Source: CAYNRQ01 sp964399875
Lineage (GTDB): Archaea; Aenigmatarchaeota; Aenigmatarchaeia; QMZP01
Direction of reading: 5' to 3'
Assembly: GCA_964399875.1 (NCBI GenBank)
Contig: CAYNRQ010000054.1
Span: 1 to 7,657 of the forward strand
Length of the DNA: 7,657 bases
Below are positions 1-4,315 of the stretch, piece by piece. The notes below the pieces were generated by a model. It saw nothing but the letters and a program-made list of their open reading frames with translations, made no database searches and was not told the origin of the DNA. A program made the position numbers and the translations under genes. Position 1 is the first letter of the stretch. Every line of letters begins with the position of its first letter.

Positions 1-50
1 ACCAATTGTGTGTGACTGGTGGTAAGGAGCTAATCAATTAACCGTTTGAG
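1..50 (-). mobile_element. Repeat element copy C, left end (cut by window edge)
   Basis: These 50 bases match 5945-5994 of copy B at 49 of 50 positions and 1395-1444 of copy A at most positions. All three end in the same CCGTTTGAG on the plus strand, which is the left tip when read on the minus strand, the strand that folds best. The rest of the element would lie to the left of the window, so whether a transposase gene is attached cannot be seen. The near-identity to copy B suggests recent amplification. Assignment to an IS200/IS605-like non-autonomous family is inferred from copies A and B. Confidence 0.75.
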
Positions 51-96
51 ATAATTGTGACAGTAGGCAGGGGCACAAGTGGGAATATGATGGGAA

Positions 97-108
97 AGGT
101 TTAAATAG
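97..108 (+). promoter_or_regulatory. TATA box (with BRE-like GGAAAGG) for the Cys-rich gene at 127
   Basis: TTTAAATA at 100-107 is preceded by a purine-rich GGGAAAGG that resembles an archaeal BRE. The box lies about 26 nt before the ATG at 127, the usual TATA-to-start distance in archaea, and no Shine-Dalgarno sequence precedes that ATG. This points to a leaderless transcript and supports the start at 127. Confidence 0.6.
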
Positions 109-126
109 GTTTGGCAGACATAAATA

Positions 127-309
127 ATGTTAAGAAGACTCGAGTTTTGGTTTGGTTGGTCCCATATGATATGTCATGACTGTAAAAAAAAGGCAAGAGC
201 AAGAACATGCGAAAATCACAATCCGAAGGGCGCCAGAATCTGCAAGGACTGCTGCATCTCAGAAATGGACGGGCATAGTTGCGTTTACTGGGAAATGTGC
301 TGGCCATGA
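127..309 (+). CDS. Small cysteine-rich zinc-binding-like protein
   Basis: This 60-residue protein is not one I recognise. It has eight cysteines (16, 19, 28, 39, 42, 43, 52, 58) and three histidines (18, 31, 50). They are arranged as CHDC, a single C, CKDCC, then two further C, which could hold one or two zinc ions in a compact knuckle or ribbon. The middle (residues 20-38) is Lys/Arg-rich, so nucleic-acid binding is possible but only inferred. The ATG at 127 is favoured by the TATA box 26 nt upstream. An alternative ATG at 166 would start just before the first CxxC and drop a poorly conserved-looking aromatic leader. The next small zinc-ribbon gene follows after 15 nt in the same frame, so the two may be co-transcribed. 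Confidence 0.65.
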   Translation: MLRRLEFWFGWSHMICHDCKKKARARTCENHNPKGARICKDCCISEMDGHSCVYWEMCWP

Positions 310-324
310 TTTCTAGAAAGGGGT

Positions 325-540
325 TTGAAGAAAGTGGAATACTGCTTAGTCTGCAAAGAGATTGTTGAAAAGAGATACAAGATTTATGTGGTTGATTCTG
401 AGATAAAAAACAAGATGGGGGGTTTTATCTGCAGAAACTGTTTTGACAGCTTTATGCAGAGCAAATACAATAAGGGTTTTTTCAAGGTATCCAAACTCAG
501 GGGATGGATAACAAACAGAAAGGACAGGTTCAGATTTTAA
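325..540 (+). CDS. Small CxxC...CxxC zinc-ribbon-like protein
   Basis: This is a 71-residue protein of unknown function. Two CxxC pairs (residues 7/10 and 36/39) separated by 25 residues form a classic four-Cys zinc-ribbon pattern. The C-terminal third is rich in Lys and Arg (SKLRGWITNRKDRFRF), so an RNA- or DNA-binding role is plausible but unproven. A TTG at 325 gives the longest reasonable start, but the GGGG at 320-323 lies only 1 nt before it. A GTG at 334 has a spacing of 10 nt from that purine run and may be the real start. The gene follows the Cys-rich gene by 15 nt and its stop at 538-540 directly abuts the stop of rps6e on the other strand. Confidence 0.6.
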   Translation: MKKVEYCLVCKEIVEKRYKIYVVDSEIKNKMGGFICRNCFDSFMQSKYNKGFFKVSKLRGWITNRKDRFRF

Positions 541-1131
541 TTATTTCTCTTTCTTGGTTTCCTTTTCTTTATCTTCCAATGTCTTCACACCTATCTTTGC
601 TTCGGCCTTTTTTGCCTGCTCTTCATGCTTGTCAGTTGATTTCTCCTCTGTCTTTGGCCCTTCCTTTTTTTCTTCTGCCTGTTTTTCTGGTTTTGCTTCT
701 TCCTTGGACTCTTTCTTTTTCCCCTCAGCCTGCTTCTCTTCCTTTGGCTTTTCCTTTACACCAATTAATTCTTCAAGTGTTTTTGTTCCGTACTTTATTA
801 CCTTTGTATTTATCTGGGAGATCTCAGCAGAGATGGTGTTCCCTCTTATTGATTTCCTTTTCCTTTGGCCCTTCATTTTTGGATGAAAGCCGGGTGGAAG
901 TGCTATCAGTATCTTTTTTCTTGCTATTCCCTCCACGTCCTTGCGCATTGGAAATCCCTGTCTGTCAGAACCACCTGTTATCTCAACATCATAGCCAGCT
1001 AAACCCAGGTTATTGCCAGAAACCACTTCTCCTATCTTTTTTCCAACCAGTCCGGACTGACCCTGGTCTACCTCTTTCTGATAGGCCTTCCTTGTCTTCG
1101 GATCTGAGATTACGATCTTGAAGTTTGGCAT
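541..1131 (-). CDS. rps6e: 30S ribosomal protein S6e with long charged tail
   Basis: The protein is a component of the archaeal small ribosomal subunit. Residues 1-127 fit the S6e core: it opens MPNFKIVISDP, has the signature GGSDRQGFPMRKDV near 53-66, a GFHPKMKGQRKRKSIRGN stretch near 81-98, and an EISQIN...VIKYG segment. Archaeal S6e is usually about 125-130 residues, but this one runs to 196 because of a 69-residue Lys/Glu/Ala-rich C-terminal extension that is probably disordered. The start is supported by AGGGTG four bases before the ATG. The gene is convergent with the preceding zinc-ribbon gene and divergent from the MFS gene; its promoter lies within 1132-1286. Identification is secure; the role of the tail is unknown. 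Confidence 0.95.
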   Translation of the reverse strand: MPNFKIVISDPKTRKAYQKEVDQGQSGLVGKKIGEVVSGNNLGLAGYDVEITGGSDRQGFPMRKDVEGIARKKILIALPPGFHPKMKGQRKRKSIRGNTISAEISQINTKVIKYGTKTLEELIGVKEKPKEEKQAEGKKKESKEEAKPEKQAEEKKEGPKTEEKSTDKHEEQAKKAEAKIGVKTLEDKEKETKKEK

Positions 1132-1151
1132 ATTACACCCTTTTCCGGTTC

Positions 1152-1174
1152 TAGAACTAGGAACATGTCCCAGT
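1152..1174 (-). promoter_or_regulatory. Hairpin in the rps6e leader
   Basis: GAACT-A-GG, a 7-base loop, then CC-C-AGTTC forms a stem of 5 + 2 bp with one mismatch, about 20-40 bases upstream of the rps6e start. A separate palindrome GTTCTAGAAC (1148-1157) overlaps it, so two alternative folds exist. Ribosomal protein leaders are often structured for autogenous control, but no such leader is known to me for S6e; this is only a candidate. Confidence 0.3.
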
Positions 1175-1238
1175 TCTGTGCAAATTATTCCTGCCGGGTT
1201 GAATTGTTATCGGATTATTTTTAGTTATATTAACAGTA

Positions 1239-1251
1239 GAGTTTATAAAAG
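1239..1251. promoter_or_regulatory. Palindromic TATA box between rps6e and the MFS gene
   Basis: AGTTTATAAAAGT contains the near-palindrome TTTATAAA and can be read as a TATA box on either strand. On the plus strand it would set a transcript start around 1270-1275, a short distance before the MFS ATG at 1287. On the minus strand it would give rps6e a leader of about 90 nt. A second A/T-rich candidate for rps6e is TTAATATAAC read on the minus strand near 1225-1235. Confidence 0.5.
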
Positions 1252-1286
1252 TTATGCTTTTATTCTCCCTAAAACAAATAACATGC

Positions 1287-1307
1287 ATGAAAAGAGGCCT
1301 TAAAATC
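1287..1307 (+). pseudogene. Severed 5' end of the MFS gene (first seven codons)
   Basis: ATG at 1287 begins MKRGLKI, and the sequence is then interrupted by repeat copy A. If bases 1308-1444 are removed, codon ATC at 1305-1307 joins ATT at 1445-1447 in frame. The result is MKRGLKI followed by ILLLASAFFMLAGGMFG, a basic N-terminus leading into a first transmembrane helix, as expected for this transporter type. Reading on from this ATG through the inserted element hits a stop (TGA) near 1423-1425. The shared palindromic TATA box near 1245 is correctly placed to drive it. Confidence 0.75.
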
Positions 1308-1444
1308 AGAATCCACCGGCCAATAGACCGGCGGTTTCAGCCAGCGAGACAAACAGCGAACACCAGCCGCGGCGAAATTGCCCCCAAACGATCAACCAAT
1401 TGCATGCGGCTGGCGGCAAGGAGTTGACCAGTTAACCGTTTGAG
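1308..1444 (-). mobile_element. Repeat element copy A (137 bp), inserted in the MFS gene
   Basis: Boundaries come from restoring the MFS frame, with a 1-base ambiguity (1308-1444 or 1309-1445) and no target duplication. Read on the minus strand, the element opens CTCAAACGG and closes GGTGGATTCT. Three helices are visible. Stem 1 pairs 1431-1442 with 1385-1396 (12 bp, two G-U on the minus strand). A pseudoknot-like 10-bp helix pairs 1406-1415 with 1361-1370. A terminal hairpin 1313-1334 has a 9-bp stem. The layout of a left-end structure plus a right-end hairpin, the lack of a target duplication and the lack of an ORF suggest a non-autonomous IS200/IS605-like element or an omega-RNA-like relic. 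The family assignment is inference; the repeat itself is seen directly. Confidence 0.75.
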
Positions 1445-1453
1445 ATTCTTCTT

Positions 1454-1984
1454 TTGGCATCTGCCTTCTTTATGCTGGCAGGAGGAATGTTCGGACCTAT
1501 ATATGCTGTTTTTGTTGAGAATATCGGTGGTGATCTGCTCACAGCAGGGAGTGCTTATGCAGCTTTCTCGATATCTGCTGGTATACTGATATTCTTCATA
1601 TCAAGATGGGAGGATCATATAAAGCACCAGGAAAAACTGGTTGTTGTTGGTTTTGTTTTTAGCTGCATTGGTTTTCTTGGTTATTTGTTTATAAGGAGTC
1701 CTATAGACCTCTTCATAGTGCAGATTGTGTTTGGTTTAGGAGAGGCTATATCCACACCCGCTTTTGATGGAATGTATTCAAAGCTTCTGGATAAGGGCAA
1801 GTTTGCTTCAGAATGGGGATTATGGGAGTCCCTGAATTATATAGTGATAGCGGTTGCTGCTGTTGTGGGCGGTTACCTGGCCAATGTATATGGATTCAGG
1901 TTCATATTTGTGATAATGTTTATTTTGTCTATTATAGGATTACTGGTGTCCCTGGCACTTTTGTCTCGAAAGAACATTAAGTGA
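1454..1984 (+). CDS. MFS-type transporter, body of interrupted gene (6-TM half-size)
   Basis: The 176-residue open stretch has six hydrophobic segments: about 1-20 (whose start is lost), 28-50, 65-82, 88-104, 132-150 and 151-172. It carries MFS-like features: a GPIYAVF turn after TM1, charged RWEDH-K between TM2 and TM3, and a glycine-rich GLGEAISTPAFDG in TM4-5. The substrate is unknown, and half-size MFS proteins could act as dimers. Repeat copy A removed the native start, and the frame is open from 1436. The TTG at 1454 is the first start-like codon but has no Shine-Dalgarno sequence and would clip TM1. The gene is therefore probably inactive or poorly translated, although the rest of the frame is intact, so the insertion may be recent. 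The stop overlaps the M50 protease gene by 8 bp, tail to tail. Confidence 0.75.
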   Translation: MASAFFMLAGGMFGPIYAVFVENIGGDLLTAGSAYAAFSISAGILIFFISRWEDHIKHQEKLVVVGFVFSCIGFLGYLFIRSPIDLFIVQIVFGLGEAISTPAFDGMYSKLLDKGKFASEWGLWESLNYIVIAVAAVVGGYLANVYGFRFIFVIMFILSIIGLLVSLALLSRKNIK

Positions 1985-3278
1985 ATATCACGAAGTAGAA
2001 CAGGGATATTATAATAAAGAATGTTAGCAGGCTGATGCCGTTCATTATCTTATCCCCGTATTTTGGTGATAATCTTCTTGCTATCAGTCTCCACATCTTC
2101 TCACCATCAAGAACAGTGAGCGGTAAGAGATTGAACCCTCCCACAAACAGATTAATCAAGAACATCCAGAAGAACAGCCATTTGAAGAAGTTTATTGAAT
2201 TTTTCCAACCATGGAATTCTGGTTTAACATCCTCGGTTTCTGGAGGAATAAGTCCAAAACGCGTCTGGAAAAACCCTATTCCAATATACCCAGCCTCTGA
2301 CAGATTGTTGCTTTCATTCGCATCCGGATGCGCAATGGTTGTTAATGTGAATTTTTTTATTTCAGCATCAGGGGATGTCCCAAGCTTTGTTGTGATGGTT
2401 ATCTTCTTGTTCGGGCCAACCTCATAAAGAGCATTGGCCAGATCAAACCTATCCCTTACAGTGTAATTGTCAATGCTTATTATTATTCCTGTTAGATTGG
2501 CCTGCTCAGCAGGATAACCTTCTCCTGTTATTATTGCGTAATTACCTATGCCCACGTTTGTAAAGAATACGGCAAACCCATAAAAGAACACAAGGAAACA
2601 CACACCAGCCAGTATAAAATTACCAAAACTGCCTGCTGCAAAGAACCTCATCTGCTCCCAAAACTTCTTTTTTGTAACCTGCTTTTCATCAGGCTCCACA
2701 AATGCCAGAGGAAGGATAAGAAGCAGTCCCCATCCAAGACTTTTCAGCTTTACCTTTGCCAGACTTCCCATTATGGCGTGCATGCCCTCATGGGCAACAA
2801 TAAGACAACTAATAATGATTATCCAATACCAGAAAGGTATTGCTATAAACCCCCTGCCGAAAACAGGCTCGCTTGTGGGGGTTGGCAACAGAATACCTGT
2901 CCCCTCCCTTGGTATATCGGTTGTGGCAAGAAGCTGAACACTAAGTAAAAGGTAATAAAAGAAGATAATAGAGCTTACAAGACCAACAACAACAGCAACT
3001 GATCCAACAATCTTCCAGAATCTGGGGAATCTCTGGGTAAGGTTTATCAAGAAACGCTTACCTTTCTGTGTTCTTCTAAGGAAAAATATTTTTGACTCCC
3101 TTTTGACATTCTTTCTGTCCTTATAGAAAAAAGCAGCCATGATCTCCATAAAAACCAGACTGGTCATTGTATAAAAATCTATAAACCCTGTGAAGAAAGG
3201 GCATATCGTGATGATTAGTGCTATCAGAATAACAGAGTAAAACACAATACTTTTGGTTTCAATTCCGCTTTTTTCCAT
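1977..3278 (-). CDS. Site-2-type intramembrane metalloprotease (M50 family) with PDZ
   Basis: This 433-residue polytopic protein carries both catalytic signatures of site-2 proteases. HEGMH at 163-167 supplies the zinc-binding histidines and the catalytic glutamate. NLLPLTVLDG at 383-392 supplies the third ligand, Asp391. A soluble region at about 245-320 between them has the character of a PDZ insert (GYPAEQANLTG-IIISIDNYTV). About 100 residues with two or three transmembrane helices precede the core. Such enzymes cut transmembrane substrates, for example anti-sigma-like or membrane regulatory proteins, but the target here is unknown. ATG at 3278 is chosen because a TATA-like TATTTAAC near 3301-3308 lies about 26 nt upstream, implying a leaderless message. 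A TTG at 3296 would add six residues. It is convergent with the MFS fragment. Confidence 0.9.
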   Translation of the reverse strand: MEKSGIETKSIVFYSVILIALIITICPFFTGFIDFYTMTSLVFMEIMAAFFYKDRKNVKRESKIFFLRRTQKGKRFLINLTQRFPRFWKIVGSVAVVVGLVSSIIFFYYLLLSVQLLATTDIPREGTGILLPTPTSEPVFGRGFIAIPFWYWIIIISCLIVAHEGMHAIMGSLAKVKLKSLGWGLLLILPLAFVEPDEKQVTKKKFWEQMRFFAAGSFGNFILAGVCFLVFFYGFAVFFTNVGIGNYAIITGEGYPAEQANLTGIIISIDNYTVRDRFDLANALYEVGPNKKITITTKLGTSPDAEIKKFTLTTIAHPDANESNNLSEAGYIGIGFFQTRFGLIPPETEDVKPEFHGWKNSINFFKWLFFWMFLINLFVGGFNLLPLTVLDGEKMWRLIARRLSPKYGDKIMNGISLLTFFIIISLFYFVIFT

Positions 3279-3300
3279 AAAGATAATTAGTTGCAATCGG

Positions 3301-3308
3301 GTTAAATA
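3301..3308 (-). promoter_or_regulatory. TATA-like box for the M50 protease gene
   Basis: Read on the minus strand, TATTTAAC sits about 26 nt before the ATG at 3278, and no Shine-Dalgarno sequence precedes that ATG. This fits a leaderless archaeal transcript. Confidence 0.4.
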
Positions 3309-3362
3309 GTTTAATATTTATTTCAGTTGAAAACCGAAAAGCCCTCTATTAACAGTTAATTA

Positions 3363-3378
3363 ATTATATAAATATAAA
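3363..3378 (+). promoter_or_regulatory. TATA-like region for the histone-fold gene
   Basis: ATTATATAAATATAAA is the strongest A/T-rich TATA-like run upstream of 3489. It would place the transcript start near 3395-3402, leaving a leader of roughly 90 nt that contains the duplicated Shine-Dalgarno segment and a hairpin. Confidence 0.5.
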
Positions 3379-3408
3379 ATCCAAGAATTGAGTATATTCA
3401 CGTGATTT

Positions 3409-3481
3409 TAAACAAGCGGAGGTGCGAAAAACTTCTCCACTTGCTTTGCTATGCAAGTGGATAACTAAACAAGCGGAGGTG
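3409..3481 (+). repeat. Direct repeat of the Shine-Dalgarno segment flanking a hairpin
   Basis: The 16-base sequence TAAACAAGCGGAGGTG occurs twice without mismatch, at 3409-3424 and 3466-3481, a period of 57. The second copy places GGAGGTG 7 nt before the histone-fold ATG at 3489 and is the functional ribosome-binding site. The first copy has no start codon behind it. Between them lies a perfect 9-bp hairpin: TCCACTTGC (3436-3444), an 8-base loop, then GCAAGTGGA (3453-3461). The arrangement looks like a small insertion that duplicated the segment, or a leader with a decoy ribosome site. Which of these is right cannot be told from one copy. Confidence 0.8.
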
Positions 3482-3488
3482 TTAGAGA

Positions 3489-3953
3489 ATGACAGCAGAA
3501 AAGGAAGAAAAGGCAGAGGAGATGCCTGAAGAGAAGAAAGAAGGACCTGAAAAGGAAGATGTGAAGGAAGAGGCAGCAGAGGAGATTTCAGAAGAAGAGG
3601 AAGAGAAACTAAGGTTGCCTTTCCCTACAGCAGCTGTTGTGAGAGTGATGAAGGCCAATCTGGATAAAGAAAAAATGATAAGAAAGGATGTAAAGATAGC
3701 CATGAACAAATGGCTTGGACAGATATGCGGAAGAGTCTCAAAGGAGATGAACAAATTCCCTTATGTTGTAATGCACATGAATGAATTCAAGGAAGGGAAG
3801 AGGATATTTGATGACATAGAGAGTTTTGATAAGGAAAAGAAAAGGATTCTGGCTCACATGGACGCAATAAAGAAGGACATAGAAAGACTGGAAAGAGATC
3901 TAGGAAAGGTAGAAGAAGAAATAGTAAACTTTGAAAGAAAAAAAGAAGAGTAA
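3489..3953 (+). CDS. Histone-fold protein with acidic N-tail and C-terminal coiled coil
   Basis: This 154-residue protein has three parts. Residues 1-40 are a very acidic, Glu/Lys-rich tail. Residues 41-110 fit a histone fold: LPFPTAAVVRVMKANL parallels the LPIAPIGRIIKNAG start of archaeal histones, the DVKIAMNKWLGQICGRVSKE segment (about 67-86) fits helix 2, and MNEFKEGKRIF (about 97-107) fits helix 3. The GRKTI-type loop seen in classic archaeal histones is not conserved (PYVVMHM instead). Residues 113-152 form a heptad-like helix (ILAHMDAIKKDIERLERDLGKVEEEIVNF) likely to be a coiled coil. It probably binds or bridges DNA as a multimer, but DNA wrapping is uncertain. The start is fixed by GGAGGTG 7 nt upstream. 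It is a single gene followed by a hairpin and then a tRNA. Confidence 0.75.
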   Translation: MTAEKEEKAEEMPEEKKEGPEKEDVKEEAAEEISEEEEEKLRLPFPTAAVVRVMKANLDKEKMIRKDVKIAMNKWLGQICGRVSKEMNKFPYVVMHMNEFKEGKRIFDDIESFDKEKKRILAHMDAIKKDIERLERDLGKVEEEIVNFERKKEE

Positions 3954-3970
3954 GGGTAAAACCCCTTACT
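3949..3970 (+). terminator. Hairpin overlapping the stop of the histone-fold gene
   Basis: AGTAAGGG (3949-3956) pairs perfectly with CCCTTACT (3963-3970) around a 6-base loop. The stop codon lies inside the stem. The downstream sequence is A/T-rich (TCTAATTCTATAAAATT) without a true T run. It may be a transcript end or a 3'-stabilising hairpin; intrinsic hairpin terminators are not the rule in archaea. Confidence 0.4.
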
Positions 3971-3976
3971 TCTAAT

Positions 3977-3987
3977 TCTATAAAATT
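3977..3987 (+). promoter_or_regulatory. Candidate TATA box for the tRNA gene
   Basis: TTCTATAAAATT lies about 45 nt before the tRNA 5' end, which would give a leader of some 20 nt to be removed by RNase P. A second A/T-rich run (GATATATAG, 4011-4019) is closer than the usual TATA spacing. Confidence 0.35.
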
Positions 3988-4044
3988 AATTATTTAATTC
4001 AGAAAAACATGATATATAGATGATGATATGCGGGGGTGCCCGAG

Positions 4045-4140
4045 TGAACTTTTTTCAGGAAAAAGTTCAATCAAAAAGGAGCTGGTCTCGTCGCTTCGCA
4101 CCTCGTCACAGCTTCCAACTGAAAGAAGTTTCTGGGATTG
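4045..4140 (+). other. D-loop insertion in the tRNA (possible non-canonical intron)
   Basis: The insertion opens with a perfect 10-bp hairpin: TGAACTTTTT (4045-4054), loop TCAGG, AAAAAGTTCA (4060-4069). A second stem pairs GGAGCTG (4078-4084) with CAGCTTC (4109-4115). A third short one pairs AACT with AGTT around 4117-4130. I found no clean bulge-helix-bulge motif across the junctions. At about 94 nt it is too short for a complete group I intron core. Confidence 0.55.
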
Positions 4141-4179
4141 GTCAAAGGGGCTAGCCTAAGGAGCTAGTGGCTTAGTGCC

Positions 4180-4215
4180 CTTTTCGATGCAAACTTGAAA
4201 AAGGTGAGCAATGCC
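4180..4215 (+). other. Variable-arm insertion in the tRNA (36 nt)
   Basis: TGCC occurs at 4176-4179 and again at 4212-4215, so the insertion boundaries can slide by four bases. Inside, CCTTTT (4179-4184) pairs with AAAAGG (4199-4204). Without it the variable arm becomes T-GGC-TTAGT-GCC-TAC, a normal archaeal Leu-type arm. Confidence 0.5.
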
Positions 4216-4288
4216 TACTAGGGTTCGAATCCCTACTCCCGCATTAACGTTGCGCAATGGGAATTAGGGCCTATGGGGGCAGATGAGT

Positions 4289-4311
4289 GCTTTATAGATA
4301 AAACGAGGGTA
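4289..4311 (+). promoter_or_regulatory. TATA-like box and GAGGG before the HNH gene
   Basis: CTTTATAGATA near 4290-4300 lies about 24 nt before the ATG at 4316, fitting its own near-leaderless promoter separate from the tRNA. A GAGGG at 4305-4309 lies 6 nt before the ATG and could act as a Shine-Dalgarno sequence if transcription starts further upstream. Confidence 0.45.
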
Positions 4312-4315
4312 AATT

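Larger units (their letters stand above)
4030..4243 (+). tRNA. tRNA-Leu (apparent anticodon AAG) with two large insertions
   Basis: The acceptor GCGGGGG (4030-4036) pairs with CTCCCGC (4236-4242), one G-U, and discriminator A4243 fits Leu. The T arm is perfect: TAGGG, TTCGAAT, CCCTA at 4219-4235. D-stem CCC (4039-4041) pairs with GGG (4147-4149). The anticodon arm CTAGC-CTAAGGA-GCTAG (4151-4167) is perfect and puts AAG at 4158-4160. A long variable arm marks a class II tRNA. Two stretches do not belong. About 94 nt (4047-4140, 1-base ambiguity) split the D loop between AGTG and GTCAAAG. About 36 nt (4180-4215) split the variable arm and are bounded by a TGCC direct repeat. Removing both gives an 84-nt tRNA without encoded CCA. 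The insertions could be non-canonical introns, or the gene may be broken. Confidence 0.85.

Noticed and set aside
504..1121. Long plus-strand open frames opposite rps6e
   Set aside because: They are Ser/Phe/Leu-rich antisense readings of the Lys/Glu-rich S6e tail; the minus-strand S6e signature is unambiguous.
1118..1303. 61-codon plus-strand frame across the rps6e/MFS intergenic region
   Set aside because: It overlaps the rps6e start, the divergent TATA box and the MFS start in another frame, and has no protein-like character.
1308..1444. Element A as a self-splicing intron restoring the MFS mRNA
   Set aside because: The strand whose helices hold by G-U pairs is the opposite of the MFS sense strand, and 137 nt is too short for a group I or II core.
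3409..3481. CRISPR-like repeat and spacer
   Set aside because: There are only two repeats of 16 bases, and they contain the ribosome-binding site of the next gene.
3482..3754. Minus-strand Ser/Phe-rich open frame opposite the histone-fold gene
   Set aside because: It is the antisense of the Glu/Lys tail, whereas the plus-strand gene has a strong ribosome site and a recognisable fold.
4047..4140. Group I intron in the tRNA
   Set aside because: The insert is about 94 nt, sits in the D loop rather than the anticodon loop, and shows no P3/P7-type core that I can see.
4040..4150. Canonical archaeal bulge-helix-bulge intron at the D loop
   Set aside because: No 4-bp helix flanked by two 3-nt bulges can be drawn across the possible junctions; the strong 10-bp hairpin competes with any such pairing.
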